Shown: piece by piece, positions 33,854 to 42,684 of the stretch
Layout of the letters: each line of letters begins with the position of its first letter
Position numbering within the stretch: the stretch's first letter is position 1
Assembly: GCF_034422975.1 (NCBI RefSeq)
Contig: NZ_CP139873.1
Span: 1,488,001 to 1,552,000 of the forward strand
Direction of reading: 5' to 3'
Length of the DNA: 64,000 nt
Source of the DNA: Idiomarina sp. PL1-037
GTDB taxonomy: Bacteria; Pseudomonadota; Gammaproteobacteria; Enterobacterales; Alteromonadaceae
The notes under the pieces: model-generated
Seen by the model: the letters and a program-made list of their open reading frames with translations, nothing else
The model's database searches: none
Told to the model about the DNA's origin: nothing
Translations under genes and position numbers: made by a program

Positions 33854-35713
33854 ATGCGTTCAGTCGGGTCAATCTTCAGTTATTTGTGGAAAATAATCAA
33901 CGGTACGCGCAAGGTCATTTTGAACCTTGTATTCTTTTTAATCCTCGCGGTTTTTCTCGTTAGTTTATTTAGCGGAGAAGATCCTATCGAAGTGCCGGAA
34001 AATGGCATTCTGGTTCTTAACCCTAATGGCATGCTGGTTGAAGAGAAGACCTGGGTTGATCCTTTTAGTCAATTCCTGAATGAAGCTATGGGAAGCAGTG
34101 ATGATATCCCCGAAGTTCTGCTATCTGATGTGGTCGACTCAATTGAGAAAGCCAAAACAGACGAGCGTATAGGCGCACTGTATTTAAACTTACAAAACTT
34201 GTACCCAAGCGGACTCAATAAGTTACAGGCAGTTGCCGAGGCTCTTGACGATTTCCGTACCTCTGGTAAACCCATTATCAGTAATGCTGATTACTATGAA
34301 CAACACCAGTATTACCTTGCAGCACACGCCGATCAGTTGTACCTAAACCCAATGGGTGGAGTTGTATTTGAAGGGCTGGATTACACTCAGCTTTACTTTA
34401 AAGATTTACTCGACAAGCTTAAGGTTCAGCCTCAAGTCTTTAAAGTTGGTAAATTTAAAGCGGCAGTTGAACCTTTCATTCGTAACGACATGTCTGACGA
34501 AGCACGAGAAGCCAATGAGTTTCTTTATTCAGCCTTGTGGGATAGTTTCCGTACCGACGTGACAGCAGCTCGTAACATTAATCCGTTAGTTACCAGCGGT
34601 AAAATTGATGATTACATGTCGGCCTTTAACAGTGCCAATGGCGACATGGCCAAAATGGCGCTAGAAACAAATATGGTTGATGCTTTACGCACTCGCACCG
34701 AAGTGAGAAACGAGCTCATCAATTTAGCCGGATACGATAAAGAAGAAGATACCTTCCGTCATATCACCTACAACAACTATCTGGCGACTGAGATGGAAGT
34801 TCCAGAAAGTCTGCAACCGACAGACCGTAGCCAGATAGCAGTAGTTGTTGCCCGCGGGCAAATCGTTAATGGTTCGCAAAAAGCCGGTATGATTGGTGGT
34901 GACAGCACCGCAAAACTGATTCGTGATGCACGCAATAATAAGCAGACGAAAGCAATTGTGCTGCGCATAGACAGCCCCGGCGGTAGTGCCTTTGCGTCTG
35001 AAATTATCCGACAGGAAATTCTCCAGGCAAAAGAAGACGGTATTCCAGTTGTTGCATCAATGAGCACAGTTGCAGCGTCTGGTGGTTACTGGATTGCAGC
35101 AGATGCCGATAAAATTGTGGCCGCCCCAACCACTATTACCGGCTCTATCGGTGTTTTCGGTCTGTTAATGACTCTGGAAGATAGTTTGGCGGCTATTGGC
35201 GTTCATAGCGATACTGTCAGTACTACTGAGATAAAAAGTTTAAACCCACTGGAAGAAATGACTGAGTACCAAAAGAATCTGGTCCAAAGCTCGGTTGAAA
35301 CCACCTACGAAGACTTTTTAACTATTGTCAGTAAGGCTCGCAACATGTCCCGCGACGACGTACACGAAGTTGCTCAGGGCCGTATCTGGACTGGGAAACA
35401 GGCAATGGAGCGTGGATTAGTTGACCAGTTGGGTGATTTTGACGACTCAGTAGCAGCGGCCGCAAAGTTGGCTGCCATTGATGAGTACGATGTAAGAGTT
35501 ATTCAGCAAGAACTGTCACCGAAAGAGCAGTTTTTGGCCAACATGTTCAACAGCTCTTCAGAGTACCTCCCCGTTCCAGCTGTTGGTAGTGAGGCTCAAC
35601 ACTGGTTAGTGGGTACACTTAACAAAGTGAAATCTGAAACTGCGGTTTTACAAAACTTTAATGACCCTAAAAATGTTTACTCTTACTGTGCACTCTGCCT
35701 TCAACCGCGATAG
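33854..35713 (+). CDS. sppA: Signal peptide peptidase SppA, 67-kDa type
   Basis: Inner-membrane serine protease that degrades cleaved signal peptides. One N-terminal membrane segment (about residues 18-42). Tandem S49 domains: the general-base Lys202 in GKFKAAVEPFIR (E. coli Lys209) and the nucleophile Ser409 in AASGGYWIA, the same number as in E. coli. LRIDSPGGSAFAS precedes it. 619 residues. It is followed after 38 bases by ansA, the E. coli order. Confidence 0.96.
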   Translation: MRSVGSIFSYLWKIINGTRKVILNLVFFLILAVFLVSLFSGEDPIEVPENGILVLNPNGMLVEEKTWVDPFSQFLNEAMGSSDDIPEVLLSDVVDSIEKAKTDERIGALYLNLQNLYPSGLNKLQAVAEALDDFRTSGKPIISNADYYEQHQYYLAAHADQLYLNPMGGVVFEGLDYTQLYFKDLLDKLKVQPQVFKVGKFKAAVEPFIRNDMSDEAREANEFLYSALWDSFRTDVTAARNINPLVTSGKIDDYMSAFNSANGDMAKMALETNMVDALRTRTEVRNELINLAGYDKEEDTFRHITYNNYLATEMEVPESLQPTDRSQIAVVVARGQIVNGSQKAGMIGGDSTAKLIRDARNNKQTKAIVLRIDSPGGSAFASEIIRQEILQAKEDGIPVVASMSTVAASGGYWIAADADKIVAAPTTITGSIGVFGLLMTLEDSLAAIGVHSDTVSTTEIKSLNPLEEMTEYQKNLVQSSVETTYEDFLTIVSKARNMSRDDVHEVAQGRIWTGKQAMERGLVDQLGDFDDSVAAAAKLAAIDEYDVRVIQQELSPKEQFLANMFNSSSEYLPVPAVGSEAQHWLVGTLNKVKSETAVLQNFNDPKNVYSYCALCLQPR

Positions 35714-35726
35714 AATTATCGCGGTT
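35703..35726 (+). repeat. 10-bp hairpin over the sppA stop codon
   Basis: AACCGCGATA/TATCGCGGTT pair perfectly around GAAT and include the TAG stop of sppA. It is followed by only ATTTC, so it is not a good terminator; it may modulate read-through into ansA. Confidence 0.55.
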
Positions 35727-35751
35727 ATTTCGCAGAGCACAGGAGTGAACT

Positions 35752-36765
35752 TTGCCTCGTAAAAAGATTTATGTCGCTTACACTGGCGGCACTATAGGTA
35801 TGAAAAAATCAGCTCAGGGTTATGTTCCGGTTGCGGGACACCTGAGCCGGTGCGTTGAAAACATGCCCGAATTCTTCCGCGATGAGATGCCGGAATTCAC
35901 CATTAATGAATATTCACCATTAATGGACTCATCCAATATGACGCCGTCTGACTGGGTGATCATTGCTCGTGATATAGAACAAAACTACGACGATTATGAT
36001 GGTTTCGTTATTTTGCACGGCACCGACACCATGGCTTATACGGCGTCCGCTCTGTCCTTTATGCTACAAAATCTGAGCAAACCCGTTATTGTAACCGGTT
36101 CACAAATACCGCTAGCCGCCCTGCGCTCGGATGGCCAGACCAACCTGCTCAATTCGCTTTATGTGGCAGCCAATTATCCCATACCCGAAGTTGGCTTGTT
36201 CTTTAACAATACGCTTTACCGTGGGAACCGCTCGACCAAAGCGGACGCCAACGGATTTAAGGCTTTTGCCTCTCCGAACTACCCATCACTACTTGAAGCA
36301 GGGATCCAGATTCAATTAAACGCAGGAGAACTGTCGGAACCCTCAAGCCAATCGTTAAAAGTCATTGAAATGACCCCTCAGCCAATCGGTGTGGTCATGC
36401 TTTATCCGGGAATATCCGCTGACATTGTAAAAAACCAGCTACAACAGCCCGTAAAAGCCATGATTTTACAAAGTTACGGTGTTGGTAATGCGCCACAGGA
36501 CGAGGCCCTGCTGACTAGCCTTAAAGAGGGCATTAACCAGGGCATCACGATTCTTAACTGTACTCAATGCTTTCGTGGTCGGGTCAATATGGACGGCTAT
36601 GCGACAGGTAATGCTCTGGCTGAAATCGGTATCGTATCTGGAGCTGATATGACCATTGAGGCAGCATTGACTAAGTTGCATTATCTGCTGTCACAAGATT
36701 TAAGCCCGAGTAAAATGCAGAAATTGTTACAGAAGAATTTACGTGGCGAATTAACTTCGCCATAA
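35752..36765 (+). CDS. ansA: Type I cytoplasmic L-asparaginase
   Basis: Hydrolyses asparagine to aspartate and ammonia in the cytoplasm. The 337 residues open KKIYVAYTGGTIG with nucleophile Thr14 and later have the second catalytic motif HGTDTMAYTASAL, then SYGVGNAP. No signal peptide, unlike the periplasmic AnsB type. The start is a TTG, chosen because AGGAG lies seven bases upstream and the reading fits the E. coli AnsA N-terminus. Confidence 0.95.
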   Translation: MPRKKIYVAYTGGTIGMKKSAQGYVPVAGHLSRCVENMPEFFRDEMPEFTINEYSPLMDSSNMTPSDWVIIARDIEQNYDDYDGFVILHGTDTMAYTASALSFMLQNLSKPVIVTGSQIPLAALRSDGQTNLLNSLYVAANYPIPEVGLFFNNTLYRGNRSTKADANGFKAFASPNYPSLLEAGIQIQLNAGELSEPSSQSLKVIEMTPQPIGVVMLYPGISADIVKNQLQQPVKAMILQSYGVGNAPQDEALLTSLKEGINQGITILNCTQCFRGRVNMDGYATGNALAEIGIVSGADMTIEAALTKLHYLLSQDLSPSKMQKLLQKNLRGELTSP

Positions 36766-36797
36766 TTTGACGAAGCTTAAAAATAATAAGAACAATT

Positions 36798-38141
36798 ATG
36801 GCAAATTCATCACCTGCGTTCGCAACGCGATTAGGGTTTATATTAGCTGCCGCTGGTTCAGCGGTTGGCGTTGGCAATATTTGGGGCTTCCCTACTCAGG
36901 CCGCCAGTAATGGTGGCGGTGCTTTTCTATTGGTCTATCTGATCATGATTGTTTTACTGGCATATCCCATGCTGGTAGCCGAAATAACCATTGGCCGCAT
37001 ACGACGCCAGAACCCAATAGAAGCATTACGTAACTTATCCGGTAAGCCTTTTTTAAGAGGCTCAGGTGCTATCGCGGGCGTCACTGGCCTTATTGTCTTA
37101 AGCTTAATACTGAGTTTCTACGCTATCGTATCGGGCTGGCTAGTTTCCTATATGCTGGCGCCACTGATGGTTGTAATAGGTCAACCTGAAACCGCCTTAT
37201 GGTTTACTGAATTTTCAGTTTCACGAAATATAACCACCATGATATTTTTTATGCTGCTAACGGTTTACGTTGTACGTTCAGGTGTAAACAACGGCATAGA
37301 ACGCTGGTCCAGGCGGTTAATGCCTATATTATTTATATTGTTGATTGGCATGTCCGCTTACATTTTGACGCAGGACGGTGCGATACAGGGCCTGAAAATG
37401 TATCTGGTTCCGGACTTCTCAACCATTACCGATCCGAACCTAATTATTCGCGCCATGGGGCAGGCGTTTTTCTCTTTATCGCTCGGTGTTTGCGTGATGA
37501 TGACTTACGGTGCCTACCTTTCAAACTCCGAGAACATACCAAAAACAGCAGCCTGGGTAGCCGGCATTGATACCAGCGTTGCGTTTTTAGCTGGCCTGCT
37601 TATCTTACCTGCTATGTTTGTAGCGCAATCTAATGGCGTTACCATTTATGCTGACGATGGCACCCTGCTCTCGGCGGATACTTTAGTTTTTACTGTTCTA
37701 CCTGCGATGTTTGATGCATTGGGTTACGCTGGACTATTTATGTCTTTTGGTTTTTTTCTGTTAATGGTTATTGCCGCGATTACCTCATCCATTTCTATGC
37801 TGGAAGCACCTGTCAATGCGCTTAGAGAGGAAGCGAACTGTGACCGTAGCAGCGGTGTATGGATAATTGCACTTGTGGTTACTGCCATTTCCACGATTAT
37901 TATTTATAACTTTGAATTACTGTTCGGTGCTGTTATTACGTTTAGCACCGTTTATATGCAACCAATAATGGCACTGGTGTTCGGCATTATGCTGACCTGG
38001 GTATTACGCCAGAATCATTTATTAAAAGCGTTAAAGCAAGGCTCACCAGACATTGATAAAAGCTTGTTCTGGAAGATATGGCCGTGGTACGTAAAGTTCA
38101 TTTGCCCGATACTGATTCTGCTGGTTATCTGGCGTGGTTAA
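36798..38141 (+). CDS. Neurotransmitter:sodium symporter family transporter
   Basis: Sodium-coupled solute carrier, most likely for an amino acid, in the inner membrane. The 447 residues carry about 11-12 membrane segments and the helix-1 signature GSAVGVGNIWGFP with the sodium-site residues typical of LeuT-fold NSS proteins. It follows ansA by 32 bases and ends in a strong terminator, so asparaginase and transporter may share a transcript. The substrate cannot be told from sequence. Confidence 0.92.
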   Translation: MANSSPAFATRLGFILAAAGSAVGVGNIWGFPTQAASNGGGAFLLVYLIMIVLLAYPMLVAEITIGRIRRQNPIEALRNLSGKPFLRGSGAIAGVTGLIVLSLILSFYAIVSGWLVSYMLAPLMVVIGQPETALWFTEFSVSRNITTMIFFMLLTVYVVRSGVNNGIERWSRRLMPILFILLIGMSAYILTQDGAIQGLKMYLVPDFSTITDPNLIIRAMGQAFFSLSLGVCVMMTYGAYLSNSENIPKTAAWVAGIDTSVAFLAGLLILPAMFVAQSNGVTIYADDGTLLSADTLVFTVLPAMFDALGYAGLFMSFGFFLLMVIAAITSSISMLEAPVNALREEANCDRSSGVWIIALVVTAISTIIIYNFELLFGAVITFSTVYMQPIMALVFGIMLTWVLRQNHLLKALKQGSPDIDKSLFWKIWPWYVKFICPILILLVIWRG

Positions 38142-38152
38142 TAACCGCTGGA

Positions 38153-38184
38153 AAGGCTCTTCAACTTATTGAAGAGCCTTTTTT
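38153..38184 (+). terminator. Intrinsic terminator after the sodium symporter
   Basis: AAGGCTCTTCAA/TTGAAGAGCCTT, perfect 12-bp stem with a CTTA loop, followed by further T (six T in all at 38179-38184). Confidence 0.92.
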
Positions 38185-38195
38185 CTATAAATACA

Positions 38196-39680
38196 TTAGA
38201 TAACAAACATGTCCATAAACTCGTTAACCGCGATATTTTCAAAAGACTGCTGCTGACGGCATTGCTCAAAAATAGATTTAACCCGGGGCTCAGGAAAACG
38301 AGTCGCTAAATTCGCTTTAAACTTGCTTTCAAGCACAGGAAAGCCCTCTTCCCGGCGTCTTCTGTGGCCTATCGGATATTCCACCTCAACTTTTTCAGTA
38401 TGAGTTCCATCTTTGAAAAACACCTGTAAAGCATTGGCTATAGAACGCTTCTGCGGGTCATGATAATCCTGGCTATATTGCTTGTTTTCAACCACTTCCA
38501 TTTTTTCACGTATGGTATCAATAACCGGGTTATTTTCGTGAAAGCCATTTTCGTAATGATCCGCCGTTAGCTCACCAAAAATTAAAGGCACGGCAGTCAT
38601 GTATTGCAAACAATGGTCTCTGTCTGCTGGATTAGCCAACTTCCCGTGTTTTGAAATGATTCGAATAGCTGACTCATGAGTCGTTATTTCAACTTTTTCA
38701 ATATCATCAACTCTGCCTTTAACTTCTGAGTGCAATGTCACGGCAGCTTCACAGGCAGTCTGAGCATGAAACTCAGCCGGGAAAGACAATTTAAATAAAA
38801 TGTTTTCCATAACGTAATTGCCGTAGTCACGCTGAAACTTAAATTCCCAGTCCTCTTTTGGTTTCAACTGCTGATCTTTATTGGTTTTATTAAACAGTAC
38901 ATCATAGAAGCCCCACTGCGGAGCAGTTAGTGCTCCGGGAATACCCATTTCACCGCGCATCGTTATATCGGCCAAACGTACAGCTCTTGAAGTGGCATCG
39001 CCGGCAGCCCAGGATTTACGCGAGCCGGCATTAGGTGCGTGCCGATAAGTTCTTAACGACTGACCGTCTACCCAGGCTTGCGAGACAGCAGCCATAATCT
39101 GTTCTCTGGAACCACCCATTAACCAGGTAACCACGGCGGTAGAGGCCACTTTAACCAACACAACATGGTCGAGACCAACGCGATTGAAACTGTTTTCTAT
39201 AGCTAAATTCCCCTGAATTTCATGAGCTTTAATCATCGCTTCTAAAACGGTTTTCATGGTTAAAGGCTTTTCGCCTTTTGATATTCGTTTTTGCGAAATA
39301 TAGTCAGCGGTTGCCAGTATGCCGCCTAAATTATCGGAGGGGTGACCCCATTCTGCTGCCAGCCAGGTATCATTAAAGTCCAGCCAACGAATAATACAAC
39401 CTATATCCCAGGCTGCTTTGGCCGGATCCATGCGAAATTGAGTTCCCGGTACGCGGGCGCCGTTTGGAACCGTGGTTCCTTCAACCAGAGGACCTAAATG
39501 TTTACTACACTCCGGGAAGCGCAGTGCTAATAAACCGCACCCCAGGGTATCCATCAAGCAGTTCCGAGCGGTATTCCAGGCTTCCTCACTGTCTACTTTG
39601 TAATCGATAACGTAGTCTGCAATGGTCTGAATGACTTCGTCGTAGTCGGGACGTTCATTACTTTCAACGGTTGTACTCAT
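38196..39680 (-). CDS. prpD: 2-methylcitrate dehydratase PrpD
   Basis: Dehydrates 2-methylcitrate to 2-methyl-cis-aconitate in propionate breakdown. The sequence follows E. coli PrpD along its length: GTQFRMDPAKAAWDIG, WLDFNDTWLAAEWGHPSDN, HEIQGNLAIENSFNRVG and the close VNEFMDMFVI. Start at 39680, six bases after AAGGAG; a GTG one codon earlier is less likely. 494 residues. prpB, prpC, acnD and prpF are not in the window, so the gene stands alone. MmgE/PrpD proteins can act on related substrates, but the similarity here is to true PrpD. Confidence 0.93.
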   Translation of the reverse strand: MSTTVESNERPDYDEVIQTIADYVIDYKVDSEEAWNTARNCLMDTLGCGLLALRFPECSKHLGPLVEGTTVPNGARVPGTQFRMDPAKAAWDIGCIIRWLDFNDTWLAAEWGHPSDNLGGILATADYISQKRISKGEKPLTMKTVLEAMIKAHEIQGNLAIENSFNRVGLDHVVLVKVASTAVVTWLMGGSREQIMAAVSQAWVDGQSLRTYRHAPNAGSRKSWAAGDATSRAVRLADITMRGEMGIPGALTAPQWGFYDVLFNKTNKDQQLKPKEDWEFKFQRDYGNYVMENILFKLSFPAEFHAQTACEAAVTLHSEVKGRVDDIEKVEITTHESAIRIISKHGKLANPADRDHCLQYMTAVPLIFGELTADHYENGFHENNPVIDTIREKMEVVENKQYSQDYHDPQKRSIANALQVFFKDGTHTEKVEVEYPIGHRRRREEGFPVLESKFKANLATRFPEPRVKSIFEQCRQQQSFENIAVNEFMDMFVI

Positions 39681-39683
39681 CAC

Positions 39684-40023
39684 TGACTCCTTAATTAATT
39701 TTATTATCAGAACGGGCTATCCATTTGTTTATATGTACCCTGAAAAGTGCCATTTTGATCGCCATGAATTGTTAACAAGCCGGAAGAAAAGGATAAAAAA
39801 AACCCGGAACCAATCCAGATTGTTCCGGGTATAGGGGAATGGCTCAAAGGTTGAGCCGTGCGCTAACTCATGACAAAGATAATGCATTAGGTCGCATAAA
39901 ATTTGTTCAGTAAACTTCAGTGTAGACAATATCAAAGAGATGTCTAATATTTTTAAGAAACTTTTTTATCTTACTGTTTTTGAAAAACTTTCACTAAAAA
40001 GAACACAGGTTATACACAACTAG
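39684..40023 (-). other. Gene-free 340-base stretch with two - strand hairpins
   Basis: Between prpD and tatD. It holds no convincing protein gene. On the - strand a stem-loop GGCTCAA/TTGAGCC (39841-39857, loop of three) is followed by the strong terminator at 39795-39830. The remaining 165 bases up to tatD are A/T-rich. This may be the long 3' end of the tatD operon or a small RNA of roughly 100-200 bases ending at about 39795. No firm promoter was seen. Confidence 0.4.
39795..39830 (-). terminator. Strong intrinsic terminator on the - strand
   Basis: ACCCGGAAC (39802-39810) pairs with GTTCCGGGT (39822-39830), with an inner AAT/ATT extension, and is followed on the - strand by eight T. It stands 190 bases after tatD and 115 bases before prpD. 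Confidence 0.9.
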
Positions 40024-40812
40024 TTAAGAGTTAGCGAACAGCTTATAATAGTTAGCTGTCGTGGTCTTAGCCACCTCTTCTAAGGTAATGCCTTTTACGT
40101 CAGCTACGCATTTTGCAACGTCGACAACATAGGCTGGCTGGTTCTCTTTACCACGATGCGGAACCGGCGCTAACCAGGGACTGTCGGTCTCAATTAAGAG
40201 TTTTTCCAATGGCAATGCTTTGATTGTGTCACGCAGCTCCTGAGCATTGCGGAACGAAGCGATACCAGAAATAGAAATAAAGAAATCGAGATCATCAATG
40301 GCTTTTTTTGCCATATCGAGAGATTCGGTAAAACAGTGCAAGACACCGCCTGGCTTATCAGCATGGCCATTTCTTAATAGCGACAAGGTGTCCTGCTGAG
40401 CGTCACGCGTATGAATAATCAGTGGTTTATTGACGTCGTTGGCTATTTCAATATGTTGCTCGAAGTTTTCCTGCTGTAGCACTTTTGACTCAGGATGGTA
40501 AAAGTAATCGAGCCCCGTCTCTCCTACCGCAACAACGCTATTCAATGCTGTTAGCTCGCGCAATTTTGCACCTAACTCAGCTATTGGCGTCTGACTGTCT
40601 TTCACATACAAAGGATGCACACCACAAGAAATTGAAACATCATCGAATTCGGCTACAGCCGCCTGCATGGCCGGAAAGTCTTCGAGGGTAACGCAAACAC
40701 ACAGCATGTGCTCAACCTTATTAGCTCGTGCCGCTGCAACAATTTCTTTTAAATCGGCACCCGCTTTTTCAGGGTTGATTTTATCCAAATGACAGTGTGA
40801 GTCGACGAACAT
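40024..40812 (-). CDS. tatD: TatD-family metal-dependent hydrolase (YcfH type)
   Basis: Amidohydrolase-fold TatD-family deoxyribonuclease; in E. coli the gene in this place is ycfH. Metal ligands visible: HCH in VDSHCHLD (His6, His8), Glu in VGETGLDYFY, His in IIHTRDA and Asp in IETDSPWLAP. Start at 40812 with GGAG upstream; a GTG four codons earlier touches the previous stop. 262 residues. Last gene of the pabC-mltG-tmk-holB-pilZ-tatD row. Exact cellular role is not proven for YcfH. Confidence 0.9.
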   Translation of the reverse strand: MFVDSHCHLDKINPEKAGADLKEIVAAARANKVEHMLCVCVTLEDFPAMQAAVAEFDDVSISCGVHPLYVKDSQTPIAELGAKLRELTALNSVVAVGETGLDYFYHPESKVLQQENFEQHIEIANDVNKPLIIHTRDAQQDTLSLLRNGHADKPGGVLHCFTESLDMAKKAIDDLDFFISISGIASFRNAQELRDTIKALPLEKLLIETDSPWLAPVPHRGKENQPAYVVDVAKCVADVKGITLEEVAKTTTANYYKLFANS

Positions 40813-40824
40813 AGATAGCTCCAC

Positions 40825-41181
40825 TTAGCGTTGATTTGAGTGACAAAAGTCGTTAACCAGTTGGCGGAAGAGTTTACCATATTCGCTTGTATGATGGCGG
40901 CAAAGGTAACGAAGATAATGAATCAATGCTTGCTGTGAGGGTAAGACCGCAACCACCAACCAGTTCTTTAGCCCCATAACCTCAAACCGAAACACCACGC
41001 TCACTTCTAAACATAGAGGCTCACTTTCTATATCTGGGCATTGGAACTCTAATCTAGCTCTGTCATCTACCGCGATATCAGCCGTTTCGCAGTTAACCAA
41101 CAGAGTAAAGGACTGAAACTCAGGAACAACGTAAGCAGAGAGCTCTGTCGCTGATTGTGGACTTAATTTTAGCGTCAACAT
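40825..41181 (-). CDS. PilZ-position small protein
   Basis: Cytoplasmic beta-rich protein of 118 residues between holB and tatD. In many gammaproteobacteria, including Pseudomonas, a PilZ protein for type IV pilus function is encoded here. The RxxxR and D/NxSxxG residues of c-di-GMP-binding PilZ domains are not seen, as also in Pseudomonas PilZ itself. The overall similarity is weak by eye, so PilZ identity is inferred from position, size and predicted strands. Confidence 0.55.
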   Translation of the reverse strand: MLTLKLSPQSATELSAYVVPEFQSFTLLVNCETADIAVDDRARLEFQCPDIESEPLCLEVSVVFRFEVMGLKNWLVVAVLPSQQALIHYLRYLCRHHTSEYGKLFRQLVNDFCHSNQR

Positions 41182-41204
41182 GACAACTCCGTTTTACGGA
41201 GTCG

Positions 41205-42065
41205 CTATGCTGAAAGAGTATTCGACCAGCGACTCCAGGCAAAACTTAATAATAACGGCAAATTGATCCCGGTTGAGCCCTGATATCGCTGACGTAGCTG
41301 TCGGCATTCGGATACCCATTCACTCAGTTGCGCGACATTGACCCACTCATAGTTGCTGATTTGTTGTAATTCGTCCGCCAATTGCTCATAACGCAAACGC
41401 GTAGCAGCGGCTCGTTGGCTAATCAACAACCAATCCATTAGTAAGTTCTCGGAAATATCCAGCCAGCTTAATGCGCCATCTTTCTCTTTTAACAGGGGTA
41501 ATTCCTGCTGCCCTCGTAGTCCGGCCAGAAGCTGTCCGGCAAAAGTCACTTGGTCGTCGCTCTGTATGGTTGTCGGGTACGCAATGCTCACCCACTGCAT
41601 GCGGCTTCTTAAGGTGGGCAGTAAGCGCTCTGCGTCCTTAGTTGAAACCAACCAGTGTGTATCGGCCGGAGGCTCTTCTAAAACTTTCAGCAGAGCGTTG
41701 CCAGCCTGTTCTGTCATTTTTTCCGCTTCCAGTATGACCGCGACTTTTAATCCATTCTGGTTCGCTGTCTGTGTTACGCTTTGTTGCAGTTCGCGTACCG
41801 TATCAACACCTATTCGATTAACTTGTGCACCATCAATAGTCCAGGTGTCCGGATGATTACCCGATAGGTAAAGTAAACAGGATTTGCATTTCCCGCAGGC
41901 ACTTTTGCCCGGTTGCTTACACAACAAAAACTGATTCAGGCGCTGAATAAACTCGGTCGAGCCACCCTCAACATGATGTTGCAAGTAATAAGCATGAGCC
42001 AGGCGTCCGGCCTCGGCACTTGCTACTAGTCTCAACCAGGGTTCTCGCAGCCACGGAAAAGCCAT
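41205..42065 (-). CDS. holB: DNA polymerase III delta' subunit
   Basis: Clamp-loader stator subunit. The zinc module Cys49, Cys57, Cys60 and Cys63 (ACGKCKSC) is present, and EAEKMTEQAGNALLKVLEEPP is the conserved clamp-loader sensor region, given here in a general way. SRM in LRSRMQWV corresponds to the SRC motif region with Met instead of Cys. 286 residues, a little short of E. coli. It follows tmk with a one-base overlap. Confidence 0.92.
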   Translation of the reverse strand: MAFPWLREPWLRLVASAEAGRLAHAYYLQHHVEGGSTEFIQRLNQFLLCKQPGKSACGKCKSCLLYLSGNHPDTWTIDGAQVNRIGVDTVRELQQSVTQTANQNGLKVAVILEAEKMTEQAGNALLKVLEEPPADTHWLVSTKDAERLLPTLRSRMQWVSIAYPTTIQSDDQVTFAGQLLAGLRGQQELPLLKEKDGALSWLDISENLLMDWLLISQRAAATRLRYEQLADELQQISNYEWVNVAQLSEWVSECRQLRQRYQGSTGINLPLLLSFAWSRWSNTLSA

Positions 42066-42682
42066 TAAAACAAATACTCCTCAATTGCTCTCAATATTGA
42101 CTGATGTACATCCAGCATCGACTGGTTTGCGTCGATAACAATGATGCTCGGATCTTTAGCTGCAATATTCAAATAGCGTTGCCGAGTACGTTGAAAAAAG
42201 GCTAAATCTTCTTCTTCAATGCGATCCAGCTCACCTCGTTCACGCGCTCGTTCAAGACCTTTCTTCTCTTCAACATCAAGTAGTAACGTTAAGTCGGGGG
42301 TAAAATTCCCTAAAGTAATTTTCCGTATCTTTTGCAACAACTCATCACCGAGTTCACGACCACCGCCCTGATAGGCTCTGGAAGACAAATCATGGCGATC
42401 ACCAATAACCCAGCGATTTCTGGATAGCGCGGGTTTGATGACATTATCGACCAACTGAACCCGGCTGGCGTACATAAGTAAGAGCTCGGTAGTGGGACTG
42501 ACTTTTTCATCCCACTTCTTTTTTACCAAGTCCCGCAGTGATTCAGCTAACAGTGTGCCACCAGGCTCCCGAACCGTTTCAGCCTGAATTCCTTTTGCCT
42601 GAAGATGCGTGACAACACTTGCGATAGCCGAACTTTTACCGGCTCCCTCAAGTCCTTCGATAACAATAAATTTTCCTGACAT
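42065..42682 (-). CDS. tmk: Thymidylate kinase
   Basis: Phosphorylates dTMP to dTDP. P-loop GLEGAGKS (residues 10-17), DR(H) motif in WVIGDRHDLSSRAYQGGG, and LID region RARERGELDRIEEED. The ATG at 42682 gives 205 residues and an N-terminus like E. coli; a GTG at 42688 overlapping the mltG stop is the alternative. Confidence 0.95.
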   Translation of the reverse strand: MSGKFIVIEGLEGAGKSSAIASVVTHLQAKGIQAETVREPGGTLLAESLRDLVKKKWDEKVSPTTELLLMYASRVQLVDNVIKPALSRNRWVIGDRHDLSSRAYQGGGRELGDELLQKIRKITLGNFTPDLTLLLDVEEKKGLERARERGELDRIEEEDLAFFQRTRQRYLNIAAKDPSIIVIDANQSMLDVHQSILRAIEEYLF

Positions 42683-42684
42683 AA

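Noticed and set aside
39729..39935. 68-codon - strand frame between prpD and tatD
   Set aside because: It runs through the terminator and its hairpin, and its composition looks random; better explained as structured RNA.
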